A DNA stretch of 13,897 nucleotides from the NCBI GenBank assembly GCA_023433685.1, contig JAEYUD010000191.1, forward strand, positions 1-13,897, read 5' to 3'. Shown piece by piece: positions 1 to 8,079 of this stretch. Below the pieces are notes generated by a model, which saw nothing but the letters and a program-made list of their open reading frames with translations, was not told where the DNA came from and made no database searches. The stretch is from Bacteroidota bacterium (GTDB taxonomy: Bacteria; Bacteroidota; Ignavibacteria; Ignavibacteriales; Ignavibacteriaceae). The first letter of the stretch is position 1, and each line of letters opens with the position of its first letter. The translations under genes and the position numbers were made by a program.

Positions 1-1142
1 TTTACGACGCGTTTGATGATCAGGGGATCGCGAAAGTTGAACTTTACATAGATGGAGCGATGGCAGGGTCATTCACCGCCGAGAATGGCAACAAGCCAAA
101 GGTAACTCTAAATCTGGATTCCGCGACATTTGTTGACAAATCGTTCAGTTATTATCTGAAGGCTTATGATCTTGGCGGCAACTCAAGCAACAGTGAAACA
201 AAGACAAAGATAACCGTTGTAACTTCAAAATCACCACCTGCCGCGCCATACGGACTTGAAATAATTGAACCCGAGGGAGCCACTGATATCATACTCTCCT
301 GGAAAGACACATCCAAATTGGTCGACGGTTACGAGGTCTGGTTGAGTGAGGTTAACACGGATAACTCATCATTCTATTTGTTTACCACAGTTTCGGGGAA
401 CACAAGACTTCTTCCACTACCAAAACCGGCGAACATTAACTATTACAAGCTTAAAGGTTATAACAAGATCGGCAAGTCGGCTTTCAGTATGATCATTAAC
501 TCAGAAGGGGGAACCGGTAGCGGTGTTCTTGGACCTTCCGGGTTAACAGCCACCGCGTGGGGAACAAGGGAAGTGGAGCTTAACTGGACAAACCGTGCGA
601 CGAACGCGATCTTCCTGAATGTGATGAGAAGGTCTTCAAGTTCAACTTTCTGGTCATCCATAGCAACACTTTCTGCAACGAGGACTTCGTACACCGACAA
701 TTCGGGAACACTTTCGGCGGGAGGTACATTCGTTTACAAGTTGCGGGTGATAGCCCAATCCGATTCAGGGTTCTCAAAAGAGATCTCGGTTACTACGTGG
801 CCATTTGATCTGACTCCGGCATCAAATCTTGTGGGTGTCTATGCAGACACTCCCGCGGTTGCGAAGAAAATGGTTAAACTGACATGGAAAGACAACTCGA
901 ATCAGGAGGAATCCAATATAGTTGAGAGAAAAGAGGGAGTTGGTGGTACTTATCAAGCGATCGCGATTCTGTCACAGGATGTGACCGCGTACGATGATAC
1001 CCTTGTAATAAAAGGGAAGACGTACTATTATAGAATCAAACTCAGCAGGCAGAGTTATGTTTCAAAACCTTCAAATGAAGTATTCGTGACTGTCGGAGGT
1101 CCCTCAAAAGCCATAATTCAGAATGAACGAAAAAGAAGATAA
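1..1142 (+). CDS. Ig-like / fibronectin type III repeat protein, 3' part of gene (5' end outside window)
   Basis: The reading frame is open from nt 3 to a TAA at 1140-1142 and continues upstream of the window, so the ATG at nt 60 is internal. The 379 visible residues begin inside a bacterial Ig-like domain (about 1-72), with a GIAKVELYIDG strand and an AYDLGGN strand typical of that fold. Three fibronectin type III-like modules follow (about 78-165, 176-266 and 270-365), each with a Trp-containing B strand (LSWKD, LNWTN, LTWKD) and a Tyr-rich C-terminal half (YYKLKGYN, YKLRV, YYYRIKL). This architecture is usual for secreted or surface proteins that bind polysaccharides or proteins; no catalytic domain is visible here. 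The protein ends in a basic tail (NERKRR) and shows no recognisable type IX secretion sorting domain. The gap to the PAS hybrid gene is 14 nt, so the two are probably co-transcribed. Exact function is unknown. Confidence 0.85.
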   Translation, partial: YDAFDDQGIAKVELYIDGAMAGSFTAENGNKPKVTLNLDSATFVDKSFSYYLKAYDLGGNSSNSETKTKITVVTSKSPPAAPYGLEIIEPEGATDIILSWKDTSKLVDGYEVWLSEVNTDNSSFYLFTTVSGNTRLLPLPKPANINYYKLKGYNKIGKSAFSMIINSEGGTGSGVLGPSGLTATAWGTREVELNWTNRATNAIFLNVMRRSSSSTFWSSIATLSATRTSYTDNSGTLSAGGTFVYKLRVIAQSDSGFSKEISVTTWPFDLTPASNLVGVYADTPAVAKKMVKLTWKDNSNQEESNIVERKEGVGGTYQAIAILSQDVTAYDDTLVIKGKTYYYRIKLSRQSYVSKPSNEVFVTVGGPSKAIIQNERKRR

Positions 1143-1156
1143 TTGAAAGTAATTTG

Positions 1157-4100
1157 ATGGTCGACAAGTCCGGGCTGGAAAAAGGTTTTGACGGTATAAC
1201 GCGAAGTCTCGCGACCCCGTGTGTTGTGGTTGACGGAAGCGGACGGTTAGTTTCGTTCAATCAGCCCGCGATCGACCTGTTCGGCATCAAAGAGAGTAAC
1301 AACACCTTCGCTGATCTTTTCCTGATCTCAGAGGGGGTAAAGGTAAAATCTTTTCTTTCTTCACCGCAATCAATCGTTTTCGGGGATCCGGTTAATCTTT
1401 TTCTCAGGAACGGGAAAGAGATATCAGTCTCCTTCACCAAAACCGGCATCGATCTTGAGGGCGGGAGTTATTTCTGCTTTCACGTAAAAGAGGCCTTCAT
1501 CCGTGATTCCGAGAGACTTAAAGTCAGGCTTTCAAGCCGCGAATCGGCGGATCTTGGTCTCAGCGAAGGACTCGCTGTTCTGATAAACGAGATCGAGTCT
1601 TCCTACCCCTTCACTTATATCACAAAGACCAGAATTCAATCATCAGCCAACAACCTCGATGAGATGGTTTGGATGAAAGATAATGAGGGCAAATACGTCT
1701 TCGTTAACGACAAATACTCATCATTCCTAAATCTTAAACCGGGGCAGATGGAGGGGAGATCTGAAAAGAACTTCATCCCTCAGTTTGTGCACGAATTCAA
1801 TCACTCACTTGATAAATACCTCCGTGACAGCAATGCTGTTGCATCAATGATCAGCAGGAGAGTGGCCGGCGTCCCCGTAGACCGCCCCTACCAGATAGTA
1901 ACAATACCACTTCTGGATATTGATGACAACCTTGTAGCAGTGCTTGGCATTGCCAGACCTCACGATGAAGAGACTGCCAAAAGTGAGACAGTATCAGAGA
2001 ATAACCTTATATTTAGCGATGTCAATAATTTTAATCTGGAAACCGTCCTTAAATTAAAAAACAAGATGTATGAATTCATAGTTAGCAAAAATCCTGATGC
2101 TGTGTTCGTTTACGATCTCAAATCATTCAGATTTCTTGATGTGAACGATGCCGCGTTGGCTATTTACGGATACAACCGAAACGAATTTCTTCAGATGGAT
2201 CTGACCGATCTCTATTTACCGGATGAGATCCAGACTATTGCAGATTCGGCAAAAAATGAAGAAGGGAAGTTTGTCGGTCCGTTCAACCACAGGAAGAAAG
2301 ACGGTACGCTGATCCAGGTTGAGATATGCAAAATATCGTTCAATTATGAGGGAGACGAAGCCCACTTTAACATTGTCAGGGACATAACAGGTCTTCTTGA
2401 AAAGGAAGAACAGCTCCAGATGATGCGGACGGTATTTGAACACTCGCGCGACATTCTCGTGGTAACTGACAATACCGGATTTATCAACTACGTAAATCCG
2501 GCAGTAGAGGAACACCTTGGATTCAAACGCTCAGATCTTCTAAGTAATTCGATCGTCAGTTTAACCACTGAGAGTTCGAGGGCTGACTTCTTAAAAAAGA
2601 GCATTACTCCGGTAAGTTTCCCTGCTGACATAAAGAAGAAATCAGGTGAGACGGTAGCCGCGGAGGTTACCTCAATTGCCTTCCAGGGAATTGACGGCGA
2701 AATTAATCAGATTGCATACATCGGCAAATTATCGCAGGTTCAGATCCAACCGAAGGAAGTGATAATTGAGAAGCCGGTTGAAAAAATTGTTTACGTTGAG
2801 AAGCCGGTTGAAAAAATTGTTTACGTTGAGAAACAGATACAAGGTAACCATGAAATAAAAGCCGGTGGAATTGATCCCGGTCAACTCTCCTATATTTTCC
2901 ATGAGATACTCACACCCATCAATGTTATTGTTGGTTTTATTGCTGAATTGAAAGATTCAATCCCTTCACCTACCACCGAGCAGGAGGAGGCGATGGATTT
3001 CATCGATGAGAACCGCAAAAAGCTACTCTTTACTATGGACTCCATTTCGGAGTATGCACAGATCGAGCAGCATTTCGCGGAAATAAATAAGACCGGTTTC
3101 GCGCTCGATCATCTTATCGAAAGGGTGATAAAAGAAGCTAACGATACCCAAAACACTTGGAGAAAGCCTACCTATGCCGACCGTAAGACGCCCGGACTGA
3201 TGGTCGACTCTGATGAGGAGAAGGTAACAAATCTTGTTCTGCTTCTCATTAAAATTATGGCTCACATCACGGATGAAAAAGAGCTTATTATTAGCGGGTA
3301 TCAGATTGATGAAGGTCATTTCATCATCACATTCCGCGATCATAATCTGAAAATACAGCAAAAACTATTGTATCTGATCCAGAATATTTTTGTGGATTCG
3401 GATGTCTCAAAGTTGCGCGCGTTTGGAGTTTCCAGATTTACAATATTTTCCGCACAGCGTTTGTATAAACTACTCAAGGGGAATTTTGAGATTATCCAGC
3501 GTTCAGGTACGCCTTACGAGATCGGTTTGGTGCTTCCAATCGATGGAGAGTTCGACACGCAGGACACCAAGGCTACTGACGGGAAGGATAGAATATTTAA
3601 GCCGGCAATAGTTGCTGATAAAATTTCTGTTGAGAAGGAAAGACCCGCGAGTCCCACTGAAACTTACTCAACCGGGTCGGTGGCAGCACCTCCCGCGTAC
3701 TCACAACCGGAGGCAAGACAGCAAAAGCTACCGGAATATGAGAAAAGTGATTACACCGATTTCGATTTTGACAGTGAACTTGACTTCCTTAACCGGAGAA
3801 GAAGGCGAGAAACTGAAGTTCCGAATGAAAAGCAAACGAGCCGTACATTCGAAGATGACCATTCTAAAGATGACCGGTACACTCCCGCGGCAAAAAAACG
3901 TGATCTATTTGAGAGCGGCAGCAGCACGGGCGACAAATCGTTCAGACGAACGTACGAGGATATACCTGCAAGAACACCCGCTCCACCTCCCGTTCAGGAA
4001 CCCGTCAGGCGGACACCTCCACCAACCGAAGAGCGAATTCCTGAAAGAGCAGCACCGGTCAAACCCGAACCCTCTTATGTGGAGACAAGACAACCTCTAC

Positions 4101-4519
4101 AGCCAACACCTGTTCAAAGATCCGCGGAGCCAAAAGAAGGCGCCATAGTTGATCTCTCAAAATTGAACTGTCTTTATATTGAAGATCAGCTTGATTCTCA
4201 GATACTCTTCAAAGTTCAGATGAAAGAGTTGAAGTCGATTAAATTTTCTCAGAGTTTTGAGGACGCTGTCCCTTTGCTTGAGAGTGAGAAATTTGATTTC
4301 ATTGTACTTGATATCAATCTTCAGGGTGAGTACAACGGTCTTGACGCGTTGAAGATAATCAGAACGATGGATGGATTGGAGGAAACTCCCATAATAGCGG
4401 TTACGGCGTACGTCCTCCCGGGTGATAAAGAAAAATTCATCGCCACCGGGTTCAACGATTTCGTTTCAAAACCCATCTTCCGAAATAAGATGGTTGAAGT
4501 ACTCGGTAAAATTTTCTAA
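1157..4519 (+). CDS. Multi-PAS hybrid sensor protein with degenerate histidine kinase core and C-terminal receiver domain
   Basis: This is a 1120-residue cytoplasmic signalling protein with no membrane segment. I see four PAS-like domains: about 8-108 (weak), 160-270, 297-413 and 416-530. Residues 538-557 are a short linker holding a perfect 10-residue tandem repeat. A HisKA-like dimerisation helix follows, with His582 in HEILTPINVIVGF. The next region, about 645-795, aligns in order with a HATPase domain, but the N-box Asn, the G1 DxGxG and the G2 GxGLGL are not present (LLLIKIMAHIT, FRDHNLK, RAFGVSRF). About 200 Pro- and charge-rich residues (796-1002) lead to a REC domain at 1003-1120 with acidic pair Glu1009/Asp1010, phospho-acceptor Asp1052, Thr1083 and Lys1105. 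I chose ATG 1157 over the adjacent TTG 1154 because GAAAG (1145-1149) is better spaced from it. No DNA-binding output domain is present. It is probably a phospho-relay receiver or scaffold rather than an active kinase (inference). Confidence 0.88.
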   Translation: MVDKSGLEKGFDGITRSLATPCVVVDGSGRLVSFNQPAIDLFGIKESNNTFADLFLISEGVKVKSFLSSPQSIVFGDPVNLFLRNGKEISVSFTKTGIDLEGGSYFCFHVKEAFIRDSERLKVRLSSRESADLGLSEGLAVLINEIESSYPFTYITKTRIQSSANNLDEMVWMKDNEGKYVFVNDKYSSFLNLKPGQMEGRSEKNFIPQFVHEFNHSLDKYLRDSNAVASMISRRVAGVPVDRPYQIVTIPLLDIDDNLVAVLGIARPHDEETAKSETVSENNLIFSDVNNFNLETVLKLKNKMYEFIVSKNPDAVFVYDLKSFRFLDVNDAALAIYGYNRNEFLQMDLTDLYLPDEIQTIADSAKNEEGKFVGPFNHRKKDGTLIQVEICKISFNYEGDEAHFNIVRDITGLLEKEEQLQMMRTVFEHSRDILVVTDNTGFINYVNPAVEEHLGFKRSDLLSNSIVSLTTESSRADFLKKSITPVSFPADIKKKSGETVAAEVTSIAFQGIDGEINQIAYIGKLSQVQIQPKEVIIEKPVEKIVYVEKPVEKIVYVEKQIQGNHEIKAGGIDPGQLSYIFHEILTPINVIVGFIAELKDSIPSPTTEQEEAMDFIDENRKKLLFTMDSISEYAQIEQHFAEINKTGFALDHLIERVIKEANDTQNTWRKPTYADRKTPGLMVDSDEEKVTNLVLLLIKIMAHITDEKELIISGYQIDEGHFIITFRDHNLKIQQKLLYLIQNIFVDSDVSKLRAFGVSRFTIFSAQRLYKLLKGNFEIIQRSGTPYEIGLVLPIDGEFDTQDTKATDGKDRIFKPAIVADKISVEKERPASPTETYSTGSVAAPPAYSQPEARQQKLPEYEKSDYTDFDFDSELDFLNRRRRRETEVPNEKQTSRTFEDDHSKDDRYTPAAKKRDLFESGSSTGDKSFRRTYEDIPARTPAPPPVQEPVRRTPPPTEERIPERAAPVKPEPSYVETRQPLQPTPVQRSAEPKEGAIVDLSKLNCLYIEDQLDSQILFKVQMKELKSIKFSQSFEDAVPLLESEKFDFIVLDINLQGEYNGLDALKIIRTMDGLEETPIIAVTAYVLPGDKEKFIATGFNDFVSKPIFRNKMVEVLGKIF
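2768..2830 (+). repeat. 30-bp perfect tandem repeat (two copies plus 5 nt) encoding EKPVEKIVYV twice
   Basis: Nt 2768-2797 and 2798-2827 are identical 30-mers, and the first bases of a third unit (gagaa) follow. In frame they encode residues 538-557 of the PAS hybrid protein, with EK starting again at 558. The unit lies between the last PAS domain and the HisKA-like helix, so it probably extends the helical or coiled signalling linker. Perfect identity at the nucleotide level suggests a recent duplication or slippage event. Confidence 0.9.
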
Positions 4520-4530
4520 AATTGTGACAG

Positions 4531-5271
4531 ATGCTGAATAATAAAAAAATCGTTGTTGTTCTGCCCGCGTATAACGCCGCGAAAACCCTTGAACAAACCT
4601 ATAATGAAATTCCGTTTGACATCGTCGACGATGTGGTGCTTGTGGATGATGCCAGCAAGGATGATACTGCCGAAGTTGGCAGGAAACTCGGTATCAAGCA
4701 TGTGATCAAACACGACAATAACAAGGGCTATGGCGGGAACCAGAAGACCTGCTACAGAAAAGCCCTTGAAATAGGTGCCGATATAGTGATCATGCTTCAT
4801 CCGGATTATCAGTACACTCCAAAGCTTATCCCCTCAATCTCATGGATCATCGCGAACGGACTTTACCCGGTGGTACTTGCGTCAAGAATTCTTGGCAAGG
4901 GCGCTCTTAAAGGGGGGATGCCGGTTTACAAGTATATAGCGAACAGGATTCTGACACTTGTTCAGAATTGGCTCGTTGGGCAGAAACTCTCCGAATATCA
5001 CACAGGTTACCGCGCGTTTTCAGCCGAAGTGTTGCGGAACCTGAACCTCGAAGCCAATTCGGATGATTTCGTATTCGACAATCAAATGCTTTCTCAGATC
5101 ATTTTCAAAGGATATGAGATAGGTGAGGTAACTTGTCCTACAAAGTATTTTGAAGAGGCTTCTTCAATAAACTTCAGAAGAAGTTCCATCTATGGCATCG
5201 GTGTGTTGGTCACATCTCTAAAGCACAGGCTTCAGAAAATGGGGCTTGCCAAATTCGATATCTACAATTAA
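4531..5271 (+). CDS. Family 2 glycosyltransferase, DPM1-like (polyprenyl-phosphate sugar synthase type)
   Basis: This 246-residue GT-A fold enzyme resembles the dolichyl-phosphate mannose/glucose synthase branch of GT2, which moves a sugar from a nucleotide donor onto a polyprenyl phosphate carrier at the inner face of the cytoplasmic membrane. Visible motifs are VVVLPAYNAA (8-17), nucleotide-binding Asp39-Asp40 in VDDASKD, a GYGGN loop (66-70), the metal-binding HPDYQY (90-95), and the HTGYR segment (157-161) that replaces the QxxRW of processive GT2 enzymes. There is no C-terminal transmembrane pair of the GtrB/ArnC type, so the enzyme should be soluble or peripheral. It starts 11 nt after the PAS hybrid stop, with no clear Shine-Dalgarno sequence. 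The sugar and acceptor cannot be read from the sequence; transfer to another lipid or glycan acceptor remains possible. Confidence 0.88.
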   Translation: MLNNKKIVVVLPAYNAAKTLEQTYNEIPFDIVDDVVLVDDASKDDTAEVGRKLGIKHVIKHDNNKGYGGNQKTCYRKALEIGADIVIMLHPDYQYTPKLIPSISWIIANGLYPVVLASRILGKGALKGGMPVYKYIANRILTLVQNWLVGQKLSEYHTGYRAFSAEVLRNLNLEANSDDFVFDNQMLSQIIFKGYEIGEVTCPTKYFEEASSINFRRSSIYGIGVLVTSLKHRLQKMGLAKFDIYN

Positions 5272-5285
5272 CAGCACTTTTTATT

Positions 5286-6953
5286 TTACTTCGCGGTTTT
5301 CCTTTTTAGGAAAATAAATCCATTCTTTTCGTAGAGCACTTCCAGAGTGGGAATTGAAGTCCACTTTTCCCTTTCATTTATTTTGGTAACCAGGTAAGCC
5401 GGCTTCTTCACATCTCCGTGAATCAGGAAATTCTCTATTTCACTGTGCTTTATACCAATACCAGAAGCGCTGTTCTTCTTTACTTTTCCGCTGTAATAGA
5501 TGTCGGCATAGCTTCTGAATCCAACTGATTTCACATAGACATCCCTATTCCTTAACGACTCATAAAATGCAACTGGCGCACCTTGGACATAGTTTTCGAT
5601 CTGAGGCAGCATCAATGGAAGCATCAGTGAGAGGGTTATGGCAGTACCACCGAAGAGTAACGCGGCTCCTTCTGTGATCTTGTTTCTGTTGAAGAAAACA
5701 ATTGCCGCTACAGTAAACCCGATGAGTAGCAATCCAATTGCCGGCTCAAATCCGTACCAAACAGAATTGGCCTGCAGGTTGGCTTTAACGTAGTCATCCG
5801 TTAAATAAGGTATGATCTCATTCTTGTAAATGCCGAGGAGCGCGAGTGCTGATATCAGGAGGCCGGTAAAAACTGCCGAAACCATCAGGGATATTTTCAA
5901 CCCCGTGTATGATTTTATTTTGCCTTTATAGATATTATAGAGAGCGAGTGCCCCAAGATACGTAACAGGGTAGTAGGAGAGGGAAGAATAGTGGACAATT
6001 TTCGTTTTTACGACGGAGAATATCACTATTACAACCACCAAAAGGATTGTCATTATCAGCCGGAACCGGTTTCCAGATACATTATCACCCTTTTCTTTGC
6101 AGAAAGCATAAAAGAGAAAGAAAGAAGCAGGGAAACAGCCGAGCAACACCACAACAACATGATAGTAAACCGGTCCACTAAAACCGGCATCGCCCGTTGT
6201 GAGGAGCCTGACCTGATACTTGAAGAATGCTTCAAGAAAAGTCGGGCCATTTACTGTGTATTCAACTCCGAACCAAATTCCAGCCGTTGCCATCGCTATA
6301 ATTCCGAAGAGCAGCATCTGCAATATTCTGAACTTCTCCTTCTTGATGTACAACAGGTTGAAGATAAGAAAAGTCAAGCCGGGCAGGAGCAAACCAACGG
6401 GTCCTTTTACCAGCACAGCCAGTCCTGAAAAAATACCCGCGTACACATAGTGTAAATTCTTTCCTTCATTTTCTGAGAAGAACCTGTGGATATACCAAAC
6501 TGAAAGAAACATGAAAAGGTTAAACAGGGGATCGAGGATGCCGGACCGGAAATAGAAATACGGCAATATAGATCCCGCGTATGCCATTACCCAAAAGACT
6601 CCAAATGTTTTGTCATGGAGTTTTGATCCGATTGAATAGAGGATTACCAACGCAATAATACCAATAATCGCGTTTGGGAATCTCGCGGCAAACTCGTTCA
6701 CTCCAAAGATGTGCATTGAAGTAACCTGCACCCAGAAGAAAAGTGGCGGTTTCTCGTAAAATGGCTCATAATCGATGTGTACACGCAAGTAGTCGCCTGT
6801 CACGATCATCTCACGTGATGCCTCAGCAAAGTTTATTTCATCCCAGTCAAACAAGTGAACCTTCCCGAGAAACGGAAGGAACAACACGGCTGCGATAACA
6901 ACTATAAATAATCTGGTTTTGGCGGGTGAAAGGGCTTCGAAATTCAGGTTCAT
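5286..6953 (-). CDS. ArnT/PMT-like membrane glycosyltransferase (GT83/GT39 superfamily)
   Basis: This 555-residue polytopic membrane protein has roughly 12 hydrophobic segments, the first at about 14-30. The first periplasmic loop carries the family signature: DWDE (36-39), AEASREM (43-49), GDY, then YEKPPLFFW (66-74). These correspond to the acidic catalytic residues and the KP(P) motif of ArnT and protein O-mannosyltransferases. Such enzymes transfer a sugar from a polyprenyl-phosphate carrier to lipid A, protein or another acceptor on the outer face of the inner membrane. Length agrees with the family (about 550). The C-terminal soluble part (about 460-555) resembles the periplasmic domain seen in ArnT relatives. 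It is convergent with the GT2 gene (14-nt gap) and divergent from the alcohol dehydrogenase gene. Only a weak ribosome site precedes the ATG. The acceptor is unknown, so arnT should not be assigned. Confidence 0.85.
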   Translation of the reverse strand: MNLNFEALSPAKTRLFIVVIAAVLFLPFLGKVHLFDWDEINFAEASREMIVTGDYLRVHIDYEPFYEKPPLFFWVQVTSMHIFGVNEFAARFPNAIIGIIALVILYSIGSKLHDKTFGVFWVMAYAGSILPYFYFRSGILDPLFNLFMFLSVWYIHRFFSENEGKNLHYVYAGIFSGLAVLVKGPVGLLLPGLTFLIFNLLYIKKEKFRILQMLLFGIIAMATAGIWFGVEYTVNGPTFLEAFFKYQVRLLTTGDAGFSGPVYYHVVVVLLGCFPASFFLFYAFCKEKGDNVSGNRFRLIMTILLVVVIVIFSVVKTKIVHYSSLSYYPVTYLGALALYNIYKGKIKSYTGLKISLMVSAVFTGLLISALALLGIYKNEIIPYLTDDYVKANLQANSVWYGFEPAIGLLLIGFTVAAIVFFNRNKITEGAALLFGGTAITLSLMLPLMLPQIENYVQGAPVAFYESLRNRDVYVKSVGFRSYADIYYSGKVKKNSASGIGIKHSEIENFLIHGDVKKPAYLVTKINEREKWTSIPTLEVLYEKNGFIFLKRKTAK

Positions 6954-6978
6954 TGCTCAATTATTTATTATTTGACCC

Positions 6979-6986
6979 CAAATTTA
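6979..6986 (-). promoter_or_regulatory. Candidate TAnnTTTG -7 element upstream of the ArnT-like gene
   Basis: On the minus strand this reads TAAATTTG, an exact match to the Bacteroidota -7 consensus TAnnTTTG, 26 nt upstream of the start codon. The nearest TTTG that could act as a -33 element (7013-7016) is 26 nt away, longer than usual, so support is partial. Confidence 0.35.
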
Positions 6987-7012
6987 GCTCAAAAAAGTAA
7001 AACTTTTCTCCC

Positions 7013-7040
7013 CAAAAGTGATGTTACAAAAGTATCATTA
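7013..7040 (+). repeat. Imperfect 14-bp tandem repeat upstream of the alcohol dehydrogenase gene
   Basis: CAAAAGTGATGTTA (7013-7026) is followed directly by CAAAAGTATCATTA (7027-7040), matching at 10 of 14 positions. A further AAAAGT lies at 6993-6998, paired with an inverted ACTTTT at 7002-7007. The array sits in the 104-bp divergent intergenic region just before the ADH ribosome site and may be an operator. It could also be chance in AT-rich DNA. Confidence 0.35.
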
Positions 7041-7057
7041 AAAAGAACGAGGAAGAA

Positions 7058-8062
7058 ATGATAAACGGATATGCCGCGTACAAGGCAAAAGAGGAATTAA
7101 AACCATTTTCATACGAACCGAAACAACTCGCGGCCAATGAAGTGGAAATAAAGGTGACTCATTGTGGTATTTGCCATAGTGATCTCCACCTTATAGATAA
7201 CGACTGGATGATGAGCACCTACCCGTTCATTCCCGGGCATGAAGTGGCTGGCACTGTGGTTGGAAAAGGGGAAGGTGTAACTCACCTTCAATTGGGTGAC
7301 CGTGTCGGGCTTGGTTGGCAGTCGGGCAGCTGTCACACTTGCGAACAGTGCGAAACGGGACATGAAAATCTTTGCGCCTCTTCAGAAGGAACATGTGTGA
7401 GAAGGCACGGCGGTTACGCGGATCATGTGATTGCTGATTCAGCATTCGCAATACAGTTGCCCGACGCGATAGAATTGGAATACGCGGGTCCGTTGATGTG
7501 TGGAGGTGTTACTGTTTTTTCTCCTCTCTGGAGATACGGAGTGAAAAAGGGAACAAAGGTTGCCGTGATCGGCATCGGTGGTCTTGGGCACATGGCGATA
7601 CAGTTCGCCGCGAAAATGGGTGCCGAAGTGACAGCGATCTCCACCAGTGATGACAAAGAAGCCGAAGCCCGCTCTCTTGGCGCCACCGGTTTTATTAATT
7701 CAAGAAAAGAGCCGGATTTTGCTGCTTACGCAGAGAAATTTGACTTAATACTTTCAACGGTTTTTGCCAGCATGAATTGGCAGGCACTCGTGAACTCGTT
7801 GAGACCACGTGGTGAACTTTGTTTTCTGGGTGCTCTGGGTATACCGGTTGAGATAAATGCTTTCTCTCTTCTTTCCCGCGAGAGAAAAGTATCAGGCTCG
7901 GCAACCGGTTCTCCGGAAATGCTTCGTGAAATGCTCAATTTCGCGGCTGATCATGGTGTGAGACCTATGATAGAAAAGATGCCTCTGAAAGATGTTAACC
8001 TCGCCCTTAAAAAAGTTGCTGAGAACAGGGTAAGATACCGTATGGTATTGGTGAACGAATAA
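7058..8062 (+). CDS. Zinc-dependent alcohol dehydrogenase, cinnamyl-alcohol dehydrogenase (CAD/YahK-like) family
   Basis: This 334-residue medium-chain dehydrogenase/reductase should interconvert aldehydes and primary alcohols with NADP(H) in the cytoplasm. The catalytic zinc ligands are Cys39 (CGICHSD), His61-Glu62 (GHE) and Cys148 (LMCGG). The structural zinc lobe is complete, with Cys92, Cys95, Cys98 and Cys106. The Rossmann motif is GIGGLGH (172-178), followed by an ISTSDDK segment at the end of strand 2; the small Ser/Thr residues there, rather than an acidic one, favour NADP over NAD. Length matches the family (330-360). A GAGGA ribosome site at 7049-7053, 4 nt before the ATG, supports the start. 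It appears monocistronic, with divergent regulatory DNA upstream and a strong terminator downstream. The physiological substrate cannot be decided; broad-range aldehyde reduction is the usual role of bacterial relatives. Confidence 0.93.
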   Translation: MINGYAAYKAKEELKPFSYEPKQLAANEVEIKVTHCGICHSDLHLIDNDWMMSTYPFIPGHEVAGTVVGKGEGVTHLQLGDRVGLGWQSGSCHTCEQCETGHENLCASSEGTCVRRHGGYADHVIADSAFAIQLPDAIELEYAGPLMCGGVTVFSPLWRYGVKKGTKVAVIGIGGLGHMAIQFAAKMGAEVTAISTSDDKEAEARSLGATGFINSRKEPDFAAYAEKFDLILSTVFASMNWQALVNSLRPRGELCFLGALGIPVEINAFSLLSRERKVSGSATGSPEMLREMLNFAADHGVRPMIEKMPLKDVNLALKKVAENRVRYRMVLVNE

Positions 8063-8079
8063 ACAGGAGTTAATACATA

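Noticed and set aside
1154..1156. TTG as start codon of the PAS hybrid gene
   Set aside because: ATG follows immediately at 1157 and has better spacing from the GAAAG purine tract; the difference is one residue.
3612..4148. 178-codon plus-strand open frame overlapping the PAS hybrid gene
   Set aside because: It lies inside the low-complexity linker of the real gene in another frame and shows no recognisable domain; biased composition explains the lack of stops.
5297..5314. TTTTCC/GGAAAA hairpin as terminator between the convergent GT2 and ArnT-like genes
   Set aside because: It is only 6 bp, AT-rich and within the 3' coding end of the ArnT-like gene; too weak to call.
5991..6428. 145-codon plus-strand open frame opposite the ArnT-like gene
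   Set aside because: It is antisense to a well-supported membrane protein; its Gln/Asn/Ser-rich product resembles no family.
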